Source: Zoogloeaceae bacterium
Lineage (GTDB): Bacteria > Pseudomonadota > Gammaproteobacteria > Burkholderiales > Rhodocyclaceae
Direction of reading: 5' to 3'
NCBI GenBank assembly: GCA_031259605.1
Contig: JAIRLE010000175.1
Span: 1-8,229 of the forward strand
Length of the DNA stretch: 8,229 bases
The notes beneath the pieces are model-generated. The model saw only the letters and a program-made list of their open reading frames with translations, ran no database searches and had not been told where the DNA came from. Below are positions 1 to 6,558 of the stretch, in pieces (the stretch's first letter is position 1; each line of letters starts with the position of its first letter). A program made the position numbers and the translations under genes.

Positions 1-110
1 GGCAACTGTTCGGACTTGCAACAAACGGATGACCACAGCACGCCAAAGGCTGTCCTTCGGGCTTGAATGCCCACAGAAGAGGCAGGCTGTGCCAGGCTTT
101 CCGAAACCAA

Positions 111-132
111 CCCCAAACACGGATGTCTGGGG
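111..132. other. Stem-loop, CCCCA/TGGGG with inner ACA/TGT
   Basis: CCCCA (111-115) pairs with TGGGG (128-132). After one A-C mismatch, ACA (117-119) pairs with TGT (124-126) around a CGGA loop. No T-run follows on the + strand. On the - strand the stem is followed by TTGGTTTC, which is only weakly terminator-like. Its role is unknown. Confidence 0.45.
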
Positions 133-152
133 GAAAACGTAATATATAAGAA

Positions 153-173
153 GACGGAGGACGGAGGACGGAA
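153..173. repeat. Tandem repeat, GACGGAG x3
   Basis: Three adjacent 7-base units are present: GACGGAG, GACGGAG, GACGGAA. The third differs only in its last base. They lie outside any recognised gene, upstream of the receptor promoter. Three short units may simply reflect replication slippage. Confidence 0.8.
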
Positions 174-195
174 CGCTTGCTTTTGCTGGTTTGCC

Positions 196-217
196 CGGCG
201 CGCGCCGTTGCGCGCCG
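196..217. other. GC-only hairpin between upstream DNA and the receptor promoter
   Basis: CGGCGCGC (196-203) pairs perfectly with GCGCGCCG (210-217) around a 6-base loop. The left arm is also part of a perfect 12-base palindrome at 196-207, so two foldings compete. No T-run follows on either strand, so it is not a classic intrinsic terminator, although it could slow or end transcription arriving from upstream. Confidence 0.5.
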
Positions 218-289
218 ATCCTCGTCCTATATAGAAAAAAGGAAAATAAAATTTACGGCGGGCTTGATTGACATATCAATTATCAGTCT

Positions 290-320
290 TTGACTTTGAT
301 GTTGACTTCAAACTTAAATT
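290..320 (+). promoter_or_regulatory. Putative MerR-type promoter of the receptor/tonB/exbBD/ABC operon
   Basis: A -35 element TTGACT (290-295) is followed by a 19-base spacer and a -10-like TAAATT (315-320). The long spacer carries an imperfect dyad, CTTTGATGT / ACTTCAAAC (294-302 and 305-313), with 7 of 9 positions complementary. A spacer of 19-20 bases with an inverted repeat inside it is the known hallmark of promoters activated by MerR-family proteins. The stretch 272-320 aligns without gaps to 7388-7436 with 36 of 49 identities. Predicted transcription would begin near 327, about 80 bases before the receptor start codon. The promoter and its regulator are inferred from this architecture. 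Confidence 0.65.
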
Positions 321-336
321 TTCGAGTCATTGCAGA

Positions 337-390
337 TGCCGGCGTTTATCCGGCAAAGGCAAAACGGCGGATCGCCGCGGCTCGATTTTT
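337..390 (+). other. Two small leader hairpins followed by a T-run
   Basis: In the predicted untranslated leader of the receptor mRNA, TGCCGG (337-342) pairs with CCGGCA (350-355), and CGGCG (365-369) pairs with CGCCG (373-377). TTTTT follows at 386-390. The arrangement faintly resembles an attenuator, but the second stem has only five pairs and the T-run is eight bases away. Confidence 0.3.
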
Positions 391-407
391 ACGGAGAAGA
401 ATTCATC

Positions 408-2600
408 ATGGCAACGAAACAAATCCCCCCCCGCTCCCCGCGCGCGTTCGATCGCAGGATAATCTGCGCGCTCATCGCCTCATTTGGCGTCTCCTCTGCG
501 GCATGGGCGCAGACGCCGCAGGAAGAAGAGGCGCGGCAGGAAGAAACGGCAAACGAGCCGGTCACGCTGCCCGCGGTCACGGTTACCGGCGCGCGCTATG
601 TCAGCGACGTGTCCGTCGGCGGCAAGGAACCCGTGCGCCCGCGCGAGATTCCGCAATCCGTTTCCGTCATCACCAAGGAACGCATCGAGGATCAGGGGCT
701 GGTGACGATGGAAGACGCGCTCAGACAGGTCACGGGCGTTTCCGTCATCGCCAATGACACACAGGCGGGGCAATACAGTTCGCGGGGCTGGAACATGAAC
801 GTGACCTGGGACGGCATTCCCGCCTATGGCGCGCTTTCCGGCGTGCAACAACTGGATCTGGCGGTCTATGAACGGATCGAGGTGTTGCGCGGTTCCGCCG
901 GTCTTTTCCAGGGATCGGGCGATCCGGGCGGCGTGGTCAATCTGGTGCGCAAGCGCGGGCAGAAGGAATTCGCCTTCTCCGGCAGCCTTTCCGCCGGCTC
1001 GTGGAACAATTACAACACCGTGGCGGACGTGGGCGGCCCGCTCAACGCCGACGGATCGGTGCGGGCGCGCGTGGTGGCCTCGCTCACGGATCGGGAATAT
1101 TTCTACGACACCACGCAGACCAGGAAACATCTGGGCTACGCCACACTGGACTGGGACATCACCCCCGCCACCACGCTTTCCGTGGCCTTCGCCTCCCAGA
1201 GCGACAAAACCGACGCGCTTTTCACCGGACTGCCCGCCTACGCAAATCCCAACAACCAGCACCTCGGCGTCTCCCGCAGCACCAATCTCAACCCGGACTG
1301 GGGCACGGCCAAGTGGGACGTCCAGGATACGCTGGCGGAATTGACCCATCGCTTCGACAACGGCTGGCGCGTCATCGCGAAGGTAAGCCGCCGCGAACAG
1401 AACTGGGACGCGCATTACGCGAATCCGGGCAGCGGCGTGAATCCCCTGGCGAACACACTCAACTATACCCGTGCCGCATACGACGCCACATACGAGCGGG
1501 ACGGCATCGACCTGTATGCCTCCGGCCCTTTTCATCTTTTCGGGCGGGAACACCGGGCGACGGTGGGCTATAACCGGGAACGGCTTCGTTACGCCAACAA
1601 AGTGGTCATAGCGCCGAGCGCCGTCGGCATTCCTCTGGGCCGCCCGGATCTCGTCCCGGATTTCAACCTGTCTCCCACCATGAAATGGGAGGACGACTAT
1701 CGCCAGTCCGGCTTCTATGGGCAGTTGCGCCTGCGCGTGGCCGCGCCCCTGACCGTCATCGCCGGGGCGCGCGTCAGCGATTTCCGCGGGCGCTACCGCG
1801 ACACGCCGCTGCCCGCCGGTCCGACCGGAGCCTGGGAATCGGCCGGAAAAGAAAGTGGCGTGGTGACGCCTTACGCGGGGCTAATCTTCGACGTGAACCG
1901 GCAGGTTTCCCTCTACACCAGCTACAGCGACATCTTCACGCCCTCGTCGAGCCAGAAATACGGCGGCGGCACGGTAAAGCCACGCGTCGGCAAGCAATAC
2001 GAGATCGGCAGCAAAGGAGAATTTTTCAACGGCAACCTGATTGCCTCGCTCGCCTTCTTCAACCTGCGGGACAAGAACCGGGCAATCTACGACACCGATC
2101 ATTCCGACGCCTATAACGACTACTACTACGACGCGGGGGAAGTCGAAAGCAAGGGCTGGGAAATCGAGGTGGCCGGTTCGCCCGTGCCCGGCTGGAACAT
2201 CCAGGCCGGCTGGTCCCGCCAACAGACGGTTTATCTGAAGAACAGCGCGACGACAAACGGCACGCTCCTGAATCCCATACACCCCGAACACCTGTTCAAT
2301 CTCTGGAACACATACCGCTTCTCCGGCGGGGCATTGAGCGGATTGACCGTCGGCCTGGGCGCGAACCATACGAGCAAGATACAACAGAACAACACCGCGG
2401 CGGCGGCAACGCGCGCGCAAGAGAGCTACACGATCGCGCACGCCTTTCTTTCCTACCGCCTCGACAAGAACCTGACGCTCTCCCTCAACGTGAACAACCT
2501 GTTCGACAAGAGCTATTACGCCCGCGTCGGCAGCACCTCCAACTTCAATCTCTACGGCGAACCGCGCAGCTACGCGCTCACGTTGCGGGCGGCATACTGA
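408..2600 (+). CDS. TonB-dependent siderophore-type outer-membrane receptor (FhuE/FpvA-like)
   Basis: Outer-membrane gated channel predicted to import a ferric siderophore or other metal chelate using TonB energy. It is 730 residues, usual for the family. Residues 1-34 form a signal peptide (RRIICALIASFGVSSAAWA, cleavage before Q35). A TonB-box-like AVTVTG lies at 56-61. A plug domain follows, with the family segments PQSVSVIT, ERIEVLRG and GDPGGVVNLVRKR, and then a beta-barrel ending in GEPRSYALTLRAAY with a terminal aromatic residue. There is no N-terminal signalling domain, so control by a FecR/sigma pair is unlikely. The start at 408 has GGAG at 393-396 and begins the signal peptide. An in-frame ATG at 330 lies only about 3 bases past the predicted transcript start. 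A run of eight C (425-432) crosses codons 6-9. The ligand cannot be told from sequence; a copper chelate is possible given the promoter. Confidence 0.93.
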   Translation: MATKQIPPRSPRAFDRRIICALIASFGVSSAAWAQTPQEEEARQEETANEPVTLPAVTVTGARYVSDVSVGGKEPVRPREIPQSVSVITKERIEDQGLVTMEDALRQVTGVSVIANDTQAGQYSSRGWNMNVTWDGIPAYGALSGVQQLDLAVYERIEVLRGSAGLFQGSGDPGGVVNLVRKRGQKEFAFSGSLSAGSWNNYNTVADVGGPLNADGSVRARVVASLTDREYFYDTTQTRKHLGYATLDWDITPATTLSVAFASQSDKTDALFTGLPAYANPNNQHLGVSRSTNLNPDWGTAKWDVQDTLAELTHRFDNGWRVIAKVSRREQNWDAHYANPGSGVNPLANTLNYTRAAYDATYERDGIDLYASGPFHLFGREHRATVGYNRERLRYANKVVIAPSAVGIPLGRPDLVPDFNLSPTMKWEDDYRQSGFYGQLRLRVAAPLTVIAGARVSDFRGRYRDTPLPAGPTGAWESAGKESGVVTPYAGLIFDVNRQVSLYTSYSDIFTPSSSQKYGGGTVKPRVGKQYEIGSKGEFFNGNLIASLAFFNLRDKNRAIYDTDHSDAYNDYYYDAGEVESKGWEIEVAGSPVPGWNIQAGWSRQQTVYLKNSATTNGTLLNPIHPEHLFNLWNTYRFSGGALSGLTVGLGANHTSKIQQNNTAAAATRAQESYTIAHAFLSYRLDKNLTLSLNVNNLFDKSYYARVGSTSNFNLYGEPRSYALTLRAAY
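425..432 (+). repeat. C8 homopolymer in the receptor signal-peptide coding region
   Basis: Eight consecutive C residues encode part of I6-P7-P8-R9 of the receptor. A one-base slip would frameshift the protein within its first ten codons. Poly-C tracts near the 5' ends of surface-receptor genes are known phase-variation switches in some bacteria, but eight is at the short end and chance is plausible in GC-rich DNA. Confidence 0.6.
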
Positions 2601-2628
2601 AAGCGGCACGATGACGATGATGACGCCA

Positions 2629-2647
2629 ATCGGCATGGCTTGCCGAT
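2629..2647 (+). other. Small hairpin between the receptor gene and tonB
   Basis: ATCGGCA (2629-2635) pairs with TGCCGAT (2641-2647) around a TGGCT loop. It lies in the first 100 bases after the receptor stop codon, in the stretch where the tonB start is uncertain. No T-run follows, so it is not a terminator. A role in mRNA processing or stability is possible. Confidence 0.4.
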
Positions 2648-2703
2648 GTCCGATATCCGCGCCGGAACCGTCGGCGGCAAGAGAGGAAAGGCACGCCATT
2701 CGC

Positions 2704-3495
2704 ATGATGGCGCCACGTCATCCGTTTTCCTTCGAATCGCTCGCCCCGCTTCCCGACGGCAGGCGGGCCGGCGAGCTTTCCCTGCTCGGACGCTGCGCCC
2801 TGTTTTTGGGCGTTTTGCTCATCAACGGTGCCGGACTGGCGCTTGCCGCCCGACTGACCGCGGACGCGCGGATCGGACGGGAATGGGAAGCGCCCGGCAT
2901 CATCCAGGCAGGCTGGATCGAGGATTCCCCGGCGGAACAAGCGGCAGAATCCCTGCCCCCGCGTGAGGAATCGCCGCCCGCCCCCAAACCGGAATTCTCC
3001 AGATCCCGGCCAAAGAACCAGGCAAAACCACAGCCCCTTCTGGCCAAACCCGCGGACGCCGCGCCCGTGGCGCAAGCCGCAACGGAGTGGAGCGCGCCAG
3101 AACCGGAAACCGGGGAAGCCGAGGAAGCCGTGCCCGCCGCCAGCGCGTCCGCGCGCGAAAGCCAGGGCGCGGACAAGAATGCCGGCGAACGCGACGCCGC
3201 CGCGAGCGGCCCGTTCATTCCGGCCTCCCACGCGGGTTATCTTTCCAACCCCAAACCGGCCTATCCTTCCGCCTCGAGAGCGCGGCACGAGGAAGGCAAG
3301 ACGCTTCTGCGCGTGCGCGTGCGCGCCGACGGCAAGGTCGACGCGGTGACGCTCCACAGAAGCTGCGGCCATGAACAACTCGACCGCGCGGCGCTGGAAA
3401 CGCTCTGGCGCTGGCGTTTCCGCCCGGCCCGGCGAGGCGGTCATCCCGTGGAAAGCGAAGTCATCGTTCCCATCCATTTCAGCCTGAGAGATTGA
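2704..3495 (+). CDS. tonB: Energy transducer TonB
   Basis: Inner-membrane-anchored protein that spans the periplasm and passes ExbB-ExbD energy to the receptor. From 2704 it has 263 residues: a short cytoplasmic tail, one membrane helix at about 31-49 (CALFLGVLLINGAGLALAA), a periplasmic region with PPAPKP and KPQP and an acidic Ala/Glu-rich part, then the TonB C-terminal domain beginning near NPKPAYP and continuing through LLRVRVRADGKV and LWRWRFRPA. The start is uncertain. The frame is open to ATGs at 2611, 2617, 2620 and 2635, which would add up to 31 residues. I prefer 2704 because the tail is then typical, the upstream codons include CGA, ATA, AGA and AGG, and GAGAGGAAAG lies at 2681-2690. 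Its position between receptor and exbB implies a dedicated TonB. The usual membrane-helix His appears to be Asn. Confidence 0.88.
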   Translation: MMAPRHPFSFESLAPLPDGRRAGELSLLGRCALFLGVLLINGAGLALAARLTADARIGREWEAPGIIQAGWIEDSPAEQAAESLPPREESPPAPKPEFSRSRPKNQAKPQPLLAKPADAAPVAQAATEWSAPEPETGEAEEAVPAASASARESQGADKNAGERDAAASGPFIPASHAGYLSNPKPAYPSASRARHEEGKTLLRVRVRADGKVDAVTLHRSCGHEQLDRAALETLWRWRFRPARRGGHPVESEVIVPIHFSLRD

Positions 3496-3497
3496 CA

Positions 3498-4226
3498 ATG
3501 CCCGCATCTCCCCCGTCTTTCGGCATCATGCATTTTCTGGAACAGACCGACAGCGTCGGCGTCTCGGTGCTCCTCATCCTGATTGTCATGTCACTGGCCT
3601 CCTGGCACGTGATGCTGGCGAAAATCTGGCAGCAATGGCGCGTGCGCGCGGCGGGACGGCGTTTTCTCGCCACACTGGAAAACGCGCGCGCCTACGGGGA
3701 GGTCGAAGAAATTTCCGCGCAAGACCCGCACGTGGAACCCTTCGGACGGATACTGGCGCGAGGCGTGGAAGCCTGCCGCCTGCTCGGGGCGCCCGCCGCC
3801 CAACGCGGCTTCGTCCTCGCCGCGCCGGACGATTTCATACGCGCAGCGCTGGAGGACGGCATCGCCGGCGAAGCATACGCGCTGGAAAAAGGCTTGTCCG
3901 TGCTGGCATCGGTCGGCGCGACCGCACCTTTCGTCGGTCTTTTCGGCACGGTGTGGGGAATTTATCACGCGCTCCTCGCCATCGGCTTTTCCGGACAAGC
4001 CAGTCTCGATCAGGTCGCCGGTCCTGTCGGCGAGGCGCTCATCATGACCGCTTGCGGGCTTGCGGCGGCGATTCCCGCCGTATTGGCCTACAACGCCTTT
4101 GCGCGCGCCAATCGTAATCTTTGCGGCAGGTTCGAGCGTTACGCGGAGCGCGTTTTCACCCTGCTGGCCGTGGGCGGCCCCGGCCTCGCCGCCGCGCAAA
4201 CCCGGACGGCAAGGAAGGCGCAATGA
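3498..4226 (+). CDS. exbB: Biopolymer transport protein ExbB (MotA/TolQ/ExbB family)
   Basis: Proton-channel subunit that works with ExbD to energise TonB at the inner membrane. It has 242 residues with a first membrane helix at about 21-39 and two helices in the C-terminal half. The family core is clear: SVGATAPFVGLFGTVWGI followed by GPVGEALIMTACGLAAAIPA. T151, E179 and T184 occupy the places of E. coli ExbB Thr148, Glu176 and Thr181, which line the proton path; this is an alignment by eye. The ATG at 3498 has GAGAG at 3486-3490 and lies 2 bases after the tonB stop. A TTG two codons earlier is a less likely start. The stop overlaps the exbD start (ATGA), indicating translational coupling. 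Confidence 0.94.
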   Translation: MPASPPSFGIMHFLEQTDSVGVSVLLILIVMSLASWHVMLAKIWQQWRVRAAGRRFLATLENARAYGEVEEISAQDPHVEPFGRILARGVEACRLLGAPAAQRGFVLAAPDDFIRAALEDGIAGEAYALEKGLSVLASVGATAPFVGLFGTVWGIYHALLAIGFSGQASLDQVAGPVGEALIMTACGLAAAIPAVLAYNAFARANRNLCGRFERYAERVFTLLAVGGPGLAAAQTRTARKAQ

Positions 4227-4645
4227 AGCGCCGGCGCGTTGTCAGGACGAATGAACCCTTGTCCGAGATCAACATGATTCCGCTCATCGACGTGATGCTG
4301 GTACTGTTGATCGTCTTCATCGTCGCCGCGCCCCTCCTGACCCACGCGGTGAAGATCGATCTCCCGAAAGTGAGCGGCGCGCCGCTCGATGCCCCGGCGG
4401 AAAACATCCGGCTCGCCGTCAAGGCTGACGGCAGCCTTTACTGGAATGGCGAGGCCGTTGCCGGGGAAACGCTCGCCCTGCGCATGGAAACCGCCGCCCG
4501 CCTTGCGCCGCAGCCGGAAATCCACCTGGAGGCCGACGCGAAGACGCATTATGAGATCATTGCCCGCGTCATGGCGCTGTCCGCGAAATCGGGATTGGGA
4601 CGCATCGGATTCGTCAGCGTGCCGGAACAGGCCGCGCAAGAATAA
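4223..4645 (+). CDS. exbD: Biopolymer transport protein ExbD/TolR
   Basis: Partner of ExbB in the motor driving TonB. It has 140 residues: a basic cytoplasmic tail (MKRRRVVR), one membrane helix at about 21-41 in the family motif INMIPLIDVMLVLLIVFIVA, and a periplasmic domain ending near GRIGFVSVPEQ. D23 occupies the position of E. coli ExbD Asp25, the essential proton-carrying residue. The start codon overlaps the exbB stop, and AAGGAAGG (4211-4218) is a good ribosome binding site. Its family also includes TolR, but the lack of tolA/tolB nearby and the presence of tonB and a receptor favour ExbD. Confidence 0.94.
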   Translation: MKRRRVVRTNEPLSEINMIPLIDVMLVLLIVFIVAAPLLTHAVKIDLPKVSGAPLDAPAENIRLAVKADGSLYWNGEAVAGETLALRMETAARLAPQPEIHLEADAKTHYEIIARVMALSAKSGLGRIGFVSVPEQAAQE

Positions 4646-4658
4646 GCCCGAAACGAAA

Positions 4659-6416
4659 ATGGAAATATCCGACGCGTCCGCCGACCCGTCGCCAAACCCG
4701 AAACCGCCCGCCGCCGCGCCGCCGCTTGGCCGCTGGCTCGCTTCCGCCTGGCGCCTGATCCTGCCCTACTGGATGTCGGAAGATCGCTGGCGGGCGCGGG
4801 GCTTGCTGGCGCTCATCATCGGCATCGACATGTTCAACACCTATGTCGGGGTGCGTCTTTCCTACTGGCAGCGCGATTACTGGGACGCGCTGGCGGAACG
4901 CAATGTCGCCGCCTTCTGGGATTTGATGTGGGTTTATCCGGTCATCGTCACCTTCTGGTCGATATCCATCACCGCGCGCACCTGGTTCTTCCAGGCGCTG
5001 GAAATGCGCTGGCGCGTCTGGATGACCGATGTCTTCCTCCACCGCTGGCTGGACGACAACGCCTATTACCGCATTGCCCGCGCCGACAGCGCCGACAACC
5101 CGGATCAACGCATCGGCGAGGATTTGCGGATGCTCTCCAGCGACAGCCTGCGCCTTTTCCTGGGTCTGCTCGCCAACCTGGCCGCGCTGGTCTCCTACGC
5201 GGCAATCGTCTGGAATCTTTCCGGCGGCCTCGCTTTCGCGCTGGGCGGCATTGCGGTCGAAATCCCCGGCTACATGCTGTGGGTGGCGGTTCTCTTCGCC
5301 TTGCTCGGCACCTGGCTCCTGGAAAAGATCGGTTATCCGCTGGTGCGGGTGGATTATTACCAGCAACGCTACGAAGCGCAGTTCCGTTTCCTGATGGTGC
5401 GGGTGCGCGAAAACGCCGAACAGATCGCCTTTTATTCCGGCGGACGCGCGGAACTCGCGCGATTGCGCGGCGCTTTCATGGCCATACGCGAAAACTGGCG
5501 GCGCGTCATGGACTATACGAAACGCATCACCCTGTTCCATGAAGGCTATATCGAGATTGGCGTGTACCTGCCGCTCCTCATCGTCGGGCCGCGCTATTTC
5601 GCCGGACTGATCACCCTGGGCGCGGTGCAGCAGCTCACCAGTTCCTTCAGCCGGGTGCGCATCGCGCTCTCCTGGTTCATTTTCGCCTACAAGGACCTGG
5701 CGCTCCTGCGCTCCGTCTGCCTGCGCCTCATCGAATTCGAGGCGGCGACGAAGGCACACGAGGCGAGCGGCATTGCCATCACACAAAATGCCCGTCCCGA
5801 TTGCCTCGACATCCATGCGCTGGATTTGCGCCTGCCCGATGGCGAGAAGCTCGCGCGCATCGGCGAACTGACCTTCAAGGCGGGCGAGCGTTGGGTGATA
5901 CGGGGGCATTCCGGCGCGGGCAAAAGCACGCTCTTGCGCGCGTTGGCGGGACTCTGGCCGCATGGCGAGGGAGAAATCGCCCTGCCGGAAGGCAAAAGGA
6001 TGTTCCTGTCCCAGCAAAGCTACCTGCCCATCGGTTCGCTGCGCGCCTGTCTGCGCTACCCCGCCGACGAACACGAGTCCAGCGCGGACGAATGCGTCGA
6101 AGTATTGCGAGCGGTCAGGCTGGAACACCTGATCGGCGATCTCGACAAACCCGATCAATGGGACAAGCGCCTGTCGCCGGGCGAACAACAGCGCCTGGCC
6201 TTTGCCCGCGTCCTGTTGCACAAGCCTGACTGGCTCTTTCTCGACGAATCCACCGCCTCGCTCGACCCCGCCAACGAAGCCGCGATGTATCGCCTGCTGC
6301 AAGAACGCCTGCCCGGAACCGGCATCGTCAGCGTCGCGCACCGGGAAAGCGTCGCCGCGTACCACGAGCGGGCGCTGGATTTGAACGCCGCGGGCGTCGC
6401 GGCGTCTTCCTTGTGA
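4659..6416 (+). CDS. ABC transporter, fused permease and ATPase (SbmA/BacA/YddA type)
   Basis: Inner-membrane transporter of 585 residues, close to E. coli YddA in length and architecture. The N-terminal 350 or so residues form the SbmA/BacA-like membrane domain (WRARGLLALIIGIDMFNTYV and LSYWQRDYWDAL). The C-terminal half is an ATPase with Walker A GHSGAGKST (416-424), a Q-loop region around FLSQQSYLPIGSLR, signature LSPGEQQRLAFARVLL (505-520), Walker B WLFLDE (525-530) and switch His561. All catalytic residues are present. Relatives include SbmA/BacA peptide importers, which lack the ATPase, and mycobacterial Rv1819c, which imports cobalamin and hydrophilic molecules. It starts 13 bases after exbD with only a weak ribosome binding site, so translation may be coupled. 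The substrate and direction are unknown. Its place in the operon suggests transport of the receptor's ligand or a related metallophore. No periplasmic binding protein is encoded nearby. Confidence 0.9.
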   Translation: MEISDASADPSPNPKPPAAAPPLGRWLASAWRLILPYWMSEDRWRARGLLALIIGIDMFNTYVGVRLSYWQRDYWDALAERNVAAFWDLMWVYPVIVTFWSISITARTWFFQALEMRWRVWMTDVFLHRWLDDNAYYRIARADSADNPDQRIGEDLRMLSSDSLRLFLGLLANLAALVSYAAIVWNLSGGLAFALGGIAVEIPGYMLWVAVLFALLGTWLLEKIGYPLVRVDYYQQRYEAQFRFLMVRVRENAEQIAFYSGGRAELARLRGAFMAIRENWRRVMDYTKRITLFHEGYIEIGVYLPLLIVGPRYFAGLITLGAVQQLTSSFSRVRIALSWFIFAYKDLALLRSVCLRLIEFEAATKAHEASGIAITQNARPDCLDIHALDLRLPDGEKLARIGELTFKAGERWVIRGHSGAGKSTLLRALAGLWPHGEGEIALPEGKRMFLSQQSYLPIGSLRACLRYPADEHESSADECVEVLRAVRLEHLIGDLDKPDQWDKRLSPGEQQRLAFARVLLHKPDWLFLDESTASLDPANEAAMYRLLQERLPGTGIVSVAHRESVAAYHERALDLNAAGVAASSL

Positions 6417-6453
6417 ACATGAATTCTTCTGTCGGCAACGAGCCTTTGTGCGC

Positions 6454-6489
6454 CCGGATGAACCGCGAGACAGTCAAGTCTTCATCCGG
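6454..6489. other. Stem-loop downstream of the ABC gene
   Basis: CCGGATGAA (6454-6462) pairs exactly with TTCATCCGG (6481-6489) across an 18-base loop, 37 bases after the ABC stop codon. No T-run follows, so it is at best a Rho-dependent stop or a 3'-end stabiliser of the operon transcript. Confidence 0.45.
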
Positions 6490-6558
6490 TTCCAGGAGCG
6501 GGACGAATTGAGGCCGCCATGCCGGAGCCGCCATTCATATACATGCATTCACTGCGTC

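Larger units (their letters stand above)
1..271. other. Intergenic stretch without a recognised gene, rich in hairpins
   Basis: I see no supportable gene here. One forward frame is open from position 2 to a TAA at 140-142 (46 codons), but it has no start within the window and no motif I know, so a 3' end of an upstream gene cannot be excluded. The stretch holds a stem-loop at 111-132, a 7-base repeat in three copies at 153-173, a GC-only hairpin at 196-217, the palindrome CTATATAG at 227-234, and an A-rich run at 233-252 just before the receptor promoter. The A-rich run could act as an UP element, which is inference. Confidence 0.6.

Noticed and set aside
266..284. Possible Fur box upstream of the receptor promoter
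   Set aside because: Only about 11 of 19 positions match the consensus on the minus strand, and part of the match is shared with the regulator promoter at 7388-7400, where an iron box is not expected.
395..406. 12-base match between AGAAGAATTCAT and its complement at 6419-6430, possible element ends flanking the operon
   Set aside because: One or two 12-base inverted matches are expected by chance in 8 kb. No target duplication or transposase accompanies it.
330..407. In-frame upstream ATG of the receptor gene as the start
   Set aside because: It lies about 3 bases from the predicted transcript start with no room for a ribosome binding site, and it would bury the signal peptide behind 26 unrelated residues.
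480..1553. 357-codon open frame on the minus strand opposite the receptor
   Set aside because: It is a composition shadow of the receptor gene, whose signal peptide, plug and barrel motifs are clear. No motif or ribosome binding site supports the antisense frame.
3309..3326. Alternating GCGCGTGCGC tract, potentially Z-DNA
   Set aside because: It encodes the LRVRVRA beta-strand of the TonB C-terminal domain, so codon choice in a GC-rich genome explains it.
2578..3507. 309-codon minus-strand frame opposite tonB
   Set aside because: The product is Gly/Arg-rich without recognisable domains, and the + strand TonB C-terminal domain explains the coding signal.
4614..6365. 583-codon open frame on the minus strand opposite the ABC gene
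   Set aside because: The + strand gene has complete Walker A, signature and Walker B motifs in a recognised order. The antisense product is low-complexity, rich in Gly, Arg and Glu/Gln, with no family motif. GC-rich codon bias commonly leaves the opposite strand open.
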